From positions 1 to 45,523 of the forward strand of contig CACXFV010000158.1 of NCBI GenBank assembly GCA_902767015.1: a DNA stretch of 45,523 nucleotides. Reading direction: 5' to 3'. The notes beneath the pieces are model-generated. The model had not been told where the DNA came from. It saw only the letters and a list, made by a program, of their open reading frames with translations, and did no database searches. The DNA comes from an uncultured Lachnospiraceae bacterium. GTDB lineage: Bacteria; Bacillota; Clostridia; Lachnospirales; Lachnospiraceae. The position numbers were made by a program, and so were the translations under genes. Positions 1 through 7,911 of the stretch are shown here, piece after piece (within the stretch, counting starts at the first letter, position 1; every line of letters starts with the position of its first letter).

Positions 1-1
1 G

Positions 2-1162
2 ATACCGGAAGTGGAAGAAGCGGATGGAGAGATAAAGGCGGAAGAGATACCGGAAGTCGAAGAAGTCGCTGAGGTTGAGACGATAGTTGAAGCAGTTACT
101 ACTGATATTGAAGAAAGAACAGAGAGTGAGAAGCATGATGCCGGGAACGAAGTGATTGAGGGAGCTCTGTCCGATATTGACCTGGCAGAAGAAGTGAAGG
201 CGGCCATGCATCAAAGCAGTGATTCTGCAAACGATGAGCAGAAAACTGAAGTAGAAAAGATAGATGCAGAAAAGACTGAAACGGAAAATGACAAAAATAT
301 AGGAGATGTGCTGGAAGATATTGATGAGGCTGCCGATGAGTCTGATGAACAGCAAAGCAATCCGGAGGAAGTCGAGGAAGACGAGGATCGTTATAGAATG
401 GTAAATCATCAGATTCCGGATAACTATCGGGAAATGTTTGATGATTTCTTAAGTACGGAAAGTATGGAGGAGAACATTGCAGCAGCACTGGATAATCTGA
501 TTAATAAATTTGACATGGATGGAACCTCAAAGACAAATAATGTAGTGATAACGGGAACAGCAAAATCAGGTAAAACCACCTTGGGACTCAGTATTATTAA
601 GGCCGCCAACAGAGGGCGTCACCGAAGCGGCAGAAAGGTTGCCAAAGTAAAGGCAAGCGTACTCAATAAACGTGGCGTTGCCCTTGCGATGACACAGATT
701 ATAGGAACTGATCTGATTATTGAGCAGGCAGGCAATCTGATGCCTAATACTATCGTGGATTTAATGATTGCGATGAAGAATTATACAGAGGAGATGTTGA
801 TTGTCATAGAGGATGATAAGGCAGCAATCGACAGAATGCTGATGAATTCTCCGGAGCTTAAAAATATGTTTACCAACCGGTTCGACATAGAAGAGATGGA
901 AATCAATGATATGGTAAGAATTGCGAAAGACTATGCAGCATCACAGATGTACGACATTGATGAGATTGGAGAGCTGGCACTGTATGCCAAGCTTGATGAT
1001 ATCAGCGGACGAAACCCGGTTATGTCGATTGAGGACATACAGGAGGTTGTCGACGATGCAATACGGAACGCAAAGCGATTTACGTTTGGTAAAATATTTG
1101 GAATGATGAAAAAAGCAAAGGGCGAACGCGGTGTATTGTCTGAACAGGATTTTTTGGATTAA
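2..1162 (+). CDS. AAA+-like P-loop ATPase with long acidic N-terminal region (5' partial)
   Basis: The reading frame is open to the left edge, so the true start lies outside the window; the GTG at 11 is only an in-frame codon inside an acidic repeat. The first ~135 visible residues are Glu/Asp-rich and probably disordered, and the phrase IPEVEE occurs twice. An ATPase domain follows. A Walker A loop (GTAKSGKTT) lies about 182 residues after the GTG and a Walker B-like LIVIEDD about 80 residues later. The C-terminal part is helical, as in CbbX/SpoVK-like AAA+ proteins, but I cannot assign a family member. No signal peptide or membrane segment is visible. It precedes the transketolase pair by ~100 bp with no clear terminator. 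The role is unknown; a remodelling ATPase is inference from the fold. Confidence 0.75.
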   Translation: MPEVEEADGEIKAEEIPEVEEVAEVETIVEAVTTDIEERTESEKHDAGNEVIEGALSDIDLAEEVKAAMHQSSDSANDEQKTEVEKIDAEKTETENDKNIGDVLEDIDEAADESDEQQSNPEEVEEDEDRYRMVNHQIPDNYREMFDDFLSTESMEENIAAALDNLINKFDMDGTSKTNNVVITGTAKSGKTTLGLSIIKAANRGRHRSGRKVAKVKASVLNKRGVALAMTQIIGTDLIIEQAGNLMPNTIVDLMIAMKNYTEEMLIVIEDDKAAIDRMLMNSPELKNMFTNRFDIEEMEINDMVRIAKDYAASQMYDIDEIGELALYAKLDDISGRNPVMSIEDIQEVVDDAIRNAKRFTFGKIFGMMKKAKGERGVLSEQDFLD

Positions 1163-1265
1163 GCTTAGGGAAACATTGAGTAGTAAAAGAACGATACAAG
1201 AAATATAAGAAAGGAAAGGCATCTGTTTAATATAATGGGTATATTGCGAGGTGCAGGGTATCATC

Positions 1266-2102
1266 ATGGAAGTTTTGGAACTAAAAAAACAGGCTAATGA
1301 GATTAGGAAAGGTATTATCACGGCAGTTCACAGTGCAAAGTCAGGTCATCCGGGCGGCTCACTGTCGGCAGCGGATATCATGACATATCTGTATTTTGAG
1401 GAGATGAATATTAATCCGGAGAAGCCGAAGATGGAGAGCAGAGACAGATTTGTGCTGTCGAAGGGACATGTTGCGCCGGCACTTTATTCTACACTTGCCC
1501 ACAGAGGCTATTTTCCGGTAGAAGATTTAAAGACACTGAGAAAGGTGGGGTCTTATCTTCAAGGGCATCCGGACATGAAGGGAACACCGGGCGTAGATAT
1601 GTCAAGTGGTTCTCTTGGTCAGGGGATTTCCGTGGCAGCAGGGATGGCATTATCTGCAAAGCTGTCGGGGGATGATTACAGAGTGTATACACTTCTCGGT
1701 GATGGTGAGATACAGGAAGGACAGGTATGGGAGGCGGCGATGTTTGCCGGCTTTAGGAAACTTGATAATCTTGTGGTTATTGTCGATAATAATAATCTGC
1801 AGATTGATGGCAGTGTGGATGAGGTTTGCTCACCATATCCGATTGATGAGAAATTTAAAGCTTTTCATTTTCATGTCATCAATATAGATGCTCATGATTT
1901 TGAACAGATAAAGGCAGCGTTTGATGAAGCCAGGACAGTGAAAGGAAAACCGACAGCGATTATTGCAAAGAGCATCAAGGGCAAGGGTGTTTCCTTTATG
2001 GAAAATCAGGCAAAATGGCATGGAAGTGCGCCGAATGATGAGCAGTATGAACAGGCGATGAAAGATTTAGAGGAGGAAGGTGCAGCATTATGTCAGAAGT
2101 AA
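1266..2102 (+). CDS. Transketolase, N-terminal (ThDP-binding) subunit
   Basis: This 278-residue protein is the first half of a split transketolase. It binds thiamine diphosphate through the motif GDGEIQEGQ...NNN and carries the early HPGG and KGH motifs of the family. With the next gene it would form the full enzyme of the non-oxidative pentose phosphate pathway, moving two-carbon units between sugar phosphates in the cytosol. I chose the ATG at 1266 because the protein then begins MEVLELKKQA, as family members usually do, with AGGG 7 nt upstream; a GTG at 1251 is the alternative. A TATAAT box lies at 1231-1236 but has no convincing -35. The 3' end overlaps the next start by 13 bp, which suggests translational coupling. 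Confidence 0.95.
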   Translation: MEVLELKKQANEIRKGIITAVHSAKSGHPGGSLSAADIMTYLYFEEMNINPEKPKMESRDRFVLSKGHVAPALYSTLAHRGYFPVEDLKTLRKVGSYLQGHPDMKGTPGVDMSSGSLGQGISVAAGMALSAKLSGDDYRVYTLLGDGEIQEGQVWEAAMFAGFRKLDNLVVIVDNNNLQIDGSVDEVCSPYPIDEKFKAFHFHVINIDAHDFEQIKAAFDEARTVKGKPTAIIAKSIKGKGVSFMENQAKWHGSAPNDEQYEQAMKDLEEEGAALCQK

Positions 2103-3031
2103 TAAAGAAAGCGACAAGAGAAGGTTATGGTGATGGACTGGCAGAAGTAGGAAAGGAATATGATAATCTGATTGTTTTGGATGCTGACCTGGCAGAAGCA
2201 ACTAAGACAAATATATTCAAAAAAGCATTTCCTGACAGACATATCGATTGTGGTATTGCAGAGTCAAATATGATGGGTGTGGCAGCGGGACTGGCGGTTA
2301 CGGGAAAGGTACCGTTTGCCAGCTCTTTTGCGATGTTTTCTGCGGGAAGAGCTTTTGAGCAGGTAAGAAATTCCATTGGCTACCCACATCTGAATGTGAA
2401 AATCGGTGCGACTCATGCCGGAATTTCAGTGGGTGAGGATGGCGCTACGCATCAGTGCAATGAGGATATTGCGTTGATGAGAACGATACCGGGAATGGTA
2501 ATTTTAAATCCATCCGACTATGTGGAAGCTAAGGCGGCAGTAAGGGCAGCATATGAATATGAGGGACCATGCTACTTAAGATTTGGAAGGCTGGCGGTTC
2601 CCGTGATTAATGATCATGAGGAGTATCATTTTGAGATTGGCAAGGCAATTACTCTCAGAGAGGGAAGAGATGTGATAATTATTGCGACAGGACTCACGGT
2701 TTCTACTTCGTTAGAGGCGGCAGAGCTGCTGGCAAAGGATGGAATAGAGGCAGAAGTGATGAATATGCACACAATCAAGCCGATTGATGCAGAGGCAGTC
2801 ATTGCATCGGCAAAGAAGACCGGAAAGATTGTGACCGTGGAGGAACATTCTGTTATCGGAGGACTAGGAAGTGCCGTATGTGATGTGCTTTCGGAGAATT
2901 ATCCTGTGAAAGTCAAAAAGATTGGTGTCTATGACAGATATGGCGAGTCAGGTCCGGCAACAGAGTTGATTAAGAAGTATGGACTGGATGGAGAGAGCAT
3001 TTATCATACAGTGAAAGCGTTCATGCAGTAG
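2090..3031 (+). CDS. Transketolase, C-terminal subunit
   Basis: This 313-residue protein is the second half of the split transketolase, with the pyrimidine-binding and C-terminal domains. The family signature runs from IAESNMMGVAAGLA through FASSFAMFSAGRAFEQ to GATHAGISVGEDGATHQ. The C-terminal domain includes TVEEHSVIGGLGSAV. The start ATG overlaps the upstream gene by 13 bp and has a good GAGGAAGG ribosome binding site inside it, so the two subunits are probably made in equal amounts. A clear intrinsic terminator follows directly, so the pair looks like a closed two-gene operon. Split transketolases are common in Clostridia and Archaea. The sequence does not tell transketolase from a DXP-synthase-like relative with certainty, but the paired layout favours transketolase. 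Confidence 0.95.
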   Translation: MSEVIKKATREGYGDGLAEVGKEYDNLIVLDADLAEATKTNIFKKAFPDRHIDCGIAESNMMGVAAGLAVTGKVPFASSFAMFSAGRAFEQVRNSIGYPHLNVKIGATHAGISVGEDGATHQCNEDIALMRTIPGMVILNPSDYVEAKAAVRAAYEYEGPCYLRFGRLAVPVINDHEEYHFEIGKAITLREGRDVIIIATGLTVSTSLEAAELLAKDGIEAEVMNMHTIKPIDAEAVIASAKKTGKIVTVEEHSVIGGLGSAVCDVLSENYPVKVKKIGVYDRYGESGPATELIKKYGLDGESIYHTVKAFMQ

Positions 3032-3040
3032 CAATTAATT

Positions 3041-3077
3041 CGGGAATCCTTATCGGTTAAGAGTTCCCGGATTTTTT
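3041..3077 (+). terminator. Intrinsic terminator after the transketolase operon
   Basis: A hairpin with CGGGAA (3041-3046) and TTCCCG (3064-3069) as its base continues inward for about four more pairs with one mismatch. It is followed by six T residues at 3072-3077. It lies 10 bp after the transketolase stop codon. Confidence 0.85.
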
Positions 3078-3122
3078 GTGTTGTGGCAGAATAGTTAAAA
3101 ATATAGAGATAGAGGTGCAAGA

Positions 3123-3470
3123 ATGATTTTTTTATGTTATGACCGTTGTGGTACATGCCAAAAGGCTGAAAAATGGTTAAAAGAAAATTGGACAGTTTAT
3201 GAGAAAAGAGCCATAAAGGAAGAGAAACCATCAGTAGAGGAGTTAAAACGGTGGCATCAGTTAAGTGGTCTGCCGGTCAGGAAGTTGTTTAATACGAGCG
3301 GCAGGTTGTATAAAGAGATGAGACTTAAAGATCGATTAAAGGATATGACAGAGGATGAAATGTTTGAACTGCTTTCTACAGATGGAATGCTGGTAAAGCG
3401 GCCAATGCTGATTGGTGAAGATTTTGTTGCAGTGGGTTTCAAAGAAGAGGAGTGGAAGAAATATTGCTGA
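3123..3470 (+). CDS. ArsC/Spx-family thioredoxin-fold protein
   Basis: The 115-residue protein has the length and layout of the ArsC/Spx/YffB family. A short beta strand leads into CGTC (Cys9 and Cys12), then a helix, and a C-terminal KRPMLIGEDFVAVGF stretch matches the RPxL...VG motif of the family. Members include glutaredoxin-coupled arsenate reductases and the RNA-polymerase-binding regulator Spx. The CxxC at the N-terminus resembles Spx, but the protein is short and the sequence alone does not separate a redox enzyme from a transcription partner. No ars genes lie nearby, which argues mildly against an arsenic role. The ribosome binding site is GAGGTG. The gene sits alone between the transketolase terminator and the carbonic anhydrase promoter. 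Confidence 0.85.
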   Translation: MIFLCYDRCGTCQKAEKWLKENWTVYEKRAIKEEKPSVEELKRWHQLSGLPVRKLFNTSGRLYKEMRLKDRLKDMTEDEMFELLSTDGMLVKRPMLIGEDFVAVGFKEEEWKKYC

Positions 3471-3480
3471 TATTTTAGCG

Positions 3481-3510
3481 TTGCTAGACACCGGTAATTT
3501 ATGGTATACT
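3481..3510 (+). promoter_or_regulatory. Sigma-A-type promoter of the carbonic anhydrase gene
   Basis: TTGCTA (3481-3486) and TATACT (3505-3510) are separated by 18 bp, about 100 bp before the carbonic anhydrase start. The predicted transcript would have a leader of roughly 90 nt with no gene recognised in it. Confidence 0.6.
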
Positions 3511-3608
3511 AGAGGAACAGACATGAACGTGATATGTGCAAGGAAACAAGGTGGTGTATGGGCGTTTATGACAGATTATATTGTGGCGGCTGCCGGAAAG
3601 GAAGAACT

Positions 3609-4169
3609 ATGTATAAAAACAAGGAAATAATTGACAAGCTGAAAGAAGGAAACAAGAAGTATATTGACGCTAAGACGAATGACGGAGATATTTCTGCTGA
3701 CATCAGAAAGGATACGACTGTCAATGGTCAGCATCCATATGCGATTGTTGTGACATGCTCTGATTCAAGAGTGATTCCGGAGAGTATTTTTTCAGCAGGA
3801 ATTGGAGAGATATTTGTGATAAGAGTTGCAGGAAATGTTATTGGGGAGCATGAACTGGGAAGTATAGAGTATGCTGCCGGTCATTTGGGTACAAAAGTAA
3901 TCATGGTACTCGGCCATACCCATTGCGGTGCCGTAGGTGCAACACTGCAGGGCGGTGCAGAGGGATATACAAAGCTTTTGACAGATGCCATTAAGAAAGC
4001 AATCGGTGATGAAAAGGACGAGAGCAAGGCATGTGCACTGAATGTCAACAGAGGTGTGGAGATTATCAATAAAGCACTTGAAAATCATGAGGAAATTAAG
4101 GCATCAGAGGTAGATGTGCTTGGTGCAGTCTATGATATTGAGACAGGAAAGGTTGACTTTTTTGAGTAG
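3609..4169 (+). CDS. Beta-class carbonic anhydrase
   Basis: This 186-residue cytosolic enzyme interconverts CO2 and bicarbonate. The zinc site is complete: Cys50 and Asp52 in CSDSR, then His103 and Cys106 in GHTHCGAV. The RVAGN motif between them is also typical. The length fits the short bacterial beta class. I chose the ATG at 3609 because it is preceded by GGAAAGGA and the protein then begins at the normal family position; the open frame back to 3534 carries no family similarity. The gene has its own promoter. The enzyme is likely to feed bicarbonate to carboxylases. The next gene starts ~100 bp on with its own strong ribosome binding site. Confidence 0.95.
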   Translation: MYKNKEIIDKLKEGNKKYIDAKTNDGDISADIRKDTTVNGQHPYAIVVTCSDSRVIPESIFSAGIGEIFVIRVAGNVIGEHELGSIEYAAGHLGTKVIMVLGHTHCGAVGATLQGGAEGYTKLLTDAIKKAIGDEKDESKACALNVNRGVEIINKALENHEEIKASEVDVLGAVYDIETGKVDFFE

Positions 4170-4271
4170 GACCCGGATGTGAATGGTAGAGAAGAGGCTT
4201 TCAGAATTGACGGAGGCACAGTTGGCTGTTTCAGATGTAACGAATAATAATAATCAGGAGGACTACCGAAA

Positions 4272-5333
4272 ATGAACAGATTCAGGTTGCCATACCATTT
4301 AATCGTAGAAGAAGGAATCTTCTACAAGGTAAACGAGGTCATGGAGGATGTATTTCCGAATGTGACACAGAGAAAGACCATTATTGTAACAGAAGAAAAT
4401 TTGCAGAATATTTTTACGGATATTTTGCAGGGAATACAGGAGGATTTTGTCAACAGCGAAATGTACCTGATTCAGGGAGCGACATATGATAATGCTGTGG
4501 ATTTGGCGAAGTACATTACAATGAACGACATCACCCTTGTTATCGGTTTCGGCGGTGGAACGGTCCTTGACCTTGCCAAATTTGCTGCGTTTGTGAGCAA
4601 GACAAATCTCATATCTCTCCCGACAACCCTCAGCAATGACAGCCTCGCTTCACCGGTAGCGGTGCTTGGAACGGAGGGAAAAGCACGTAAAACATTCCGG
4701 TGTACCATTCCTGATGCGATTCTGGTAGATGTGAATACGATTATGAGTGCACCAAAACGGCAGCTATTGTCGGGTATCGGGGATACCATCAGCAAATATA
4801 CGGCATTAAATGACTGGAAAATTGCTTATGCAAAAGGCAAAGAGTATGTGGATGATTTTGCCTATATGATTTCAAAAATGGCATTTAATTCCATTTGCTA
4901 CAACGACCAGAAAGAGCTTCAGTCTAAGGATTTCATCAAGCGTCTTACTCAGGCACTTGTGATGGGAGGACTTGCCATGGAGATAGCCGGTTCCTCCAGA
5001 CCGAGCAGTGGTTCCGAGCATCTTTTCTGTCATGCATTGGAAGAAAATTTTAGTGAGTATGTTAATGTACCACATGGAATCGCAGTGGCCATCGGCAGTT
5101 ATGGTGCCTGTATTTTCCAAAACAGGAATATAGAAAAGATTAAAAGGCTGCTCAGAGAATATGACATCTTTAAGTCTCCTTCGGAATATGGAATTACAGA
5201 AGAAATCTTTGTAGGCGCATGGCAGCAGGCAGCGGCTACGAGACCGGACAGATACACGATATTAAATGAAACGGATCTGTCTGAGGAACGATTAAAAGCA
5301 ATCTATGCAGAAATGGAGACCTTCAATCGTTAA
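4272..5333 (+). CDS. Glycerol-1-phosphate dehydrogenase-like (AraM/EgsA group) oxidoreductase
   Basis: This 353-residue NAD(P)-dependent metal dehydrogenase belongs to the iron-containing alcohol dehydrogenase/dehydroquinate synthase-like superfamily. The nucleotide loop is GFGGGTVLD (residues 92-100) and the likely metal ligands are Asp171, His250 (in GSEH) and His268 (in VPHG). The stretch SLPTTLSNDSLASPVA resembles sn-glycerol-1-phosphate dehydrogenases, which reduce dihydroxyacetone phosphate to glycerol-1-phosphate; Bacillus AraM is an example. No PcrB-like prenyltransferase is seen in the window to use the product, so the exact substrate is uncertain. The start has a strong AGGAGG 9 nt upstream. 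The gene ends 43 bp before the stop of the convergent sigma-like gene. Confidence 0.85.
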   Translation: MNRFRLPYHLIVEEGIFYKVNEVMEDVFPNVTQRKTIIVTEENLQNIFTDILQGIQEDFVNSEMYLIQGATYDNAVDLAKYITMNDITLVIGFGGGTVLDLAKFAAFVSKTNLISLPTTLSNDSLASPVAVLGTEGKARKTFRCTIPDAILVDVNTIMSAPKRQLLSGIGDTISKYTALNDWKIAYAKGKEYVDDFAYMISKMAFNSICYNDQKELQSKDFIKRLTQALVMGGLAMEIAGSSRPSSGSEHLFCHALEENFSEYVNVPHGIAVAIGSYGACIFQNRNIEKIKRLLREYDIFKSPSEYGITEEIFVGAWQQAAATRPDRYTILNETDLSEERLKAIYAEMETFNR

Positions 5334-5375
5334 GAAAACGAAGGAAGGTCTGCTGTGGCAAACGAGGCGGGGAGG

Positions 5376-6170
5376 TTATTTTTCCAGTGCATTCAGGGAC
5401 ATTTTTAGTATCCGTTCTACCTCGTCTTCGGAGAGTGCCACATATTTTGCCAACTCAGAGATTGTGGGTGTTCTGTTAAACTCTTTGCCAAGTGCAACCG
5501 AGGCTCGGTCCAGTTCATTGGCCCGGTCGGCAGCATGGGCACTAATGCGAAGCGAAGCCTCCTGTTCTAAAATACAATCGTTAATGGCATTACGTATTTT
5601 GGAAATAATATGTTTGTGAAAGCAATCTAACAGGGCTGCTTCAGAAAGATTATCTTCATAAATGCTTTTGAATGTCATGATACCCTCCATTAATCCGAGG
5701 TTACCCTCCTGAATTAAATCACCGTAGGCAACACCTCTGCTTTGAAATTCATCCGCAATCGGTGGAACAAGAGAAATGTTCATCTCTGTAAGCTGATTGA
5801 TGAAGGTGTGGTTTTGATGATCGTTAAGGTAATGCAACAGCGTCTGATGTTCTTCGGATGCGGTACAGGTCTGGCGGTTGTCCAGTTCTTTTAAATACAT
5901 TTCTATCATATTCCGCTCTTTGGCATCCATAATTCTTGGGGAATTAGTATGGTAACCCTCCACTGTGATATTTTTCTCAGTCATATATTGATATACCATA
6001 TCATACATTGCCGCATCAGGAATAATGCTGTCAAGGGAGTTTTTGATTTCCTTTTGGGTGAGGGTACCGCCGTTGATGTTTGCTGTTTCAACGAGATAAG
6101 AGAGTGCCTCGTTAAAGTCCGTCTTTTTGGTATTCATATCATTGTCATAATTATTTGTATTCTGCTCCAT
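5376..6170 (-). CDS. Small sigma-70-like protein lacking region 4
   Basis: The 264-residue protein resembles primary sigma factors but stops early. Residues 20-72 look like region 1.1 (TQKEIKNSL...ITVEG). Residues 86-100 resemble region 1.2. DLIQEGNLGLMEG (151-163) is a clear region 2.2 core-binding motif. Residues 178-203 replace regions 2.3/2.4, but the aromatic and Trp residues that melt and read the -10 element in RpoD are absent. Residues 209-256 fit region 3. There is no region 4, so it cannot read a -35 element in the usual way. The ATG at 6170 is chosen because AAAGGTG lies ~9 nt upstream; upstream in-frame codons (6194, 6548) have poorer context. It may act as a core-binding regulator or a specialised sigma. 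Confidence 0.85.
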   Translation of the reverse strand: MEQNTNNYDNDMNTKKTDFNEALSYLVETANINGGTLTQKEIKNSLDSIIPDAAMYDMVYQYMTEKNITVEGYHTNSPRIMDAKERNMIEMYLKELDNRQTCTASEEHQTLLHYLNDHQNHTFINQLTEMNISLVPPIADEFQSRGVAYGDLIQEGNLGLMEGIMTFKSIYEDNLSEAALLDCFHKHIISKIRNAINDCILEQEASLRISAHAADRANELDRASVALGKEFNRTPTISELAKYVALSEDEVERILKMSLNALEK

Positions 6171-6197
6171 AATCTGCTTCACCTTTCTATTCATGTC

Positions 6198-6226
6198 TTG
6201 ATTTATTTTATCCCAAATGTTAAAAT
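6198..6226 (+). promoter_or_regulatory. Sigma-A-type promoter toward the CotH lipoprotein gene
   Basis: TTGATT (6198-6203) and TAAAAT (6221-6226) have a 17-bp spacer. The site overlaps almost completely with the opposing promoter of the sigma-like gene, so polymerase binding at the two should be mutually exclusive. Confidence 0.6.
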
Positions 6227-6233
6227 AAAGCAA
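6205..6233 (-). promoter_or_regulatory. Sigma-A-type promoter of the sigma-like gene
   Basis: Read on the minus strand, TTGCTT (6228-6233) and TAAAAT (6205-6210) are separated by 17 bp, 35 bp before the chosen start. It overlaps the plus-strand promoter at 6198-6226. Confidence 0.6.
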
Positions 6234-6236
6234 TGT

Positions 6237-6262
6237 TATATTTAGTATAGGTGGAGCATACG
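6237..6262 (+). promoter_or_regulatory. Possible sigma-E-like sporulation promoter for the CotH gene
   Basis: TATATTT (6237-6243) and CATACG (6257-6262) are spaced by 13 bp, roughly resembling the mother-cell sigma-E pattern (ATATT and CATACA). The -10 is imperfect and the call rests partly on the product being a CotH-type protein. Confidence 0.3.
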
Positions 6263-6306
6263 TGTGGATAGTGGCAACCATGACCGGTGTTTTTGGAAAG
6301 GAAGGT

Positions 6307-7911
6307 ATGATGATGAAGAGAAAGAGAAGAATGGCCGGGTTACTTTTGTTGTGCGTGCTGAGTATGTCTCTAGTGGCATGTTCGCAAATCGGTGGAAGTA
6401 GTACAAGCTCTGATAAGGAGGGAGTTTCAAACGGGCAGCAGGATAAAGGTGCAAAAGACAGTGACTTAAAGAAGGACAATACAGAGGATAGCAGTACGAA
6501 AGATGGCAGTGCGAACACCGGGGACATAGAGGTCAACAATTCCAACATGACGGAAGAAGAGATGTATCAGGCTTTGTTTGATATCAATAATGCAATATCG
6601 ATACAGCTTGAAATTTCACAGACTGAGCTTGATAAATTGCAGGAGGATTATATCCGGTACGATACACGCAATTCAAAATCACCTATCTACAGAATGGCAG
6701 ATAAGGTAATTATTACGATTGATGATGAGGTATTTGAGATAGAGGAGGTCGGAATCCGTCTTAAAGGTAATACCTCAAGGGTACCTGTGTATGATAAGAA
6801 GACGGGGCAGCCGAATCTTTCCCATTATAAGCTGAGCTTTCATGAGACCTTCGATGATGAGGAATATTATGGAGAAGATGCAAAGGTATGGGAAAGTGAG
6901 GCCGAGCGTCAGGAGAGAAAGGACAGGAGATTTGCTACACTCAAGGAGCTGGAGATAAAATGGAATAAGAATTTTGATGATACGCATATAAGAGAATACT
7001 ATGCCAATTCTATTTTCAGAAAAGCAGGTGTGTTGGCACAGCAACTTAATCTGTGTTGTCTGGGAGTGAATGGCGACAATTATGGTGTCGTTAATATCTA
7101 TGAGCCGGTTGATAAAATTTTCATTGAGAGAAATCTTCCGAAAGAGGATTGGGGAGGGGACTTATATAAATGCGGCTGGACATTTAAACCTGCCAATTAT
7201 GTGGAGGGTTCTGTGACCTATGGCATTCAGGATAAAGATGAGAATAAATTTTATAACTATTCTCTGAAAACAAATAAAAATGATTCCACACATGCACAAT
7301 TGATACATTTGTTGGAAGTGTTAAACAAGAAGAAAGTCTCCAAAGAGGATTTTGAAGGTGTGATAGATGCCGATTATCTTACAAAGTTCCTTGCGGCAAG
7401 TTACTTTATGGGAGATCCGGATGATTTGAGAAATAATTACAATAATCATTATGTGTATTTTCTAAAGAGCAGCGGTAAAGCGATATTTATTCCTTATGAT
7501 AATGACAGATGCCTGGGATTGACACATTCGTGGAATCCGGATCAAACAGGAATGACAGAGGTGTCTCCGTATTCCGACAGAGCAGAGGGAAATAACAGCA
7601 AGCAGAAAAATCCTGTGATTATATATTCTGTTCTTGAAGATGGTTATTATGTGAATGAATACACGGAAGAATTAAAGAAGATAGCGGAATTTGAAGATTG
7701 GAAAGAGGATAATTTTGAGCAGGTATATGAGATTGCAAAGGAGAATTACGAACAGGTAGTAGTTCCCGCTGTCAAATTTGAAAATGTGGACGAAGAATTT
7801 AAGTTTAGCCTTGAGGGAGAATTTACCAACGGTGATGAAACAAATATGTCATTTCAGGAATATGTCCAAAGGCTGATGGATACATTTAATGAATCTCTTC
7901 ATTCGGCATAA
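6307..7911 (+). CDS. CotH-kinase-family lipoprotein
   Basis: This ~534-residue protein starts with a lipoprotein signal (MKRKRRMAGLLLL..., lipobox LVAC, Cys25) and a Ser/Asp/Lys-rich linker to about residue 85. The CotH kinase-like domain follows, with GIRLKGNTS, the RRFATLKELEIKWNK block, YGVVNIYEPVDK and IPYDNDRCLG. CotH of Bacillus is a protein kinase of the spore coat, but many Lachnospiraceae carry secreted, cell-surface CotH-domain proteins of unknown target. Several ATGs occur at 6307-6315; any gives the same lipoprotein. The start region shows GGAAAGGAAGG. The 3' end overlaps the convergent HTH gene by 26 bp. An extracytoplasmic kinase needs ATP outside the cell, so activity on surface targets is inference. 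Confidence 0.85.
   Translation: MMMKRKRRMAGLLLLCVLSMSLVACSQIGGSSTSSDKEGVSNGQQDKGAKDSDLKKDNTEDSSTKDGSANTGDIEVNNSNMTEEEMYQALFDINNAISIQLEISQTELDKLQEDYIRYDTRNSKSPIYRMADKVIITIDDEVFEIEEVGIRLKGNTSRVPVYDKKTGQPNLSHYKLSFHETFDDEEYYGEDAKVWESEAERQERKDRRFATLKELEIKWNKNFDDTHIREYYANSIFRKAGVLAQQLNLCCLGVNGDNYGVVNIYEPVDKIFIERNLPKEDWGGDLYKCGWTFKPANYVEGSVTYGIQDKDENKFYNYSLKTNKNDSTHAQLIHLLEVLNKKKVSKEDFEGVIDADYLTKFLAASYFMGDPDDLRNNYNNHYVYFLKSSGKAIFIPYDNDRCLGLTHSWNPDQTGMTEVSPYSDRAEGNNSKQKNPVIIYSVLEDGYYVNEYTEELKKIAEFEDWKEDNFEQVYEIAKENYEQVVVPAVKFENVDEEFKFSLEGEFTNGDETNMSFQEYVQRLMDTFNESLHSA

Noticed and set aside
1231-1236. TATAAT as a full promoter for the transketolase genes
   Set aside because: No acceptable -35 box occurs at 15-19 bp; it is mentioned only in the gene entry.
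3524-3631. Small 35-codon open frame in the carbonic anhydrase leader
   Set aside because: It lacks a ribosome binding site, overlaps the carbonic anhydrase start in another frame and shows no recognisable feature.
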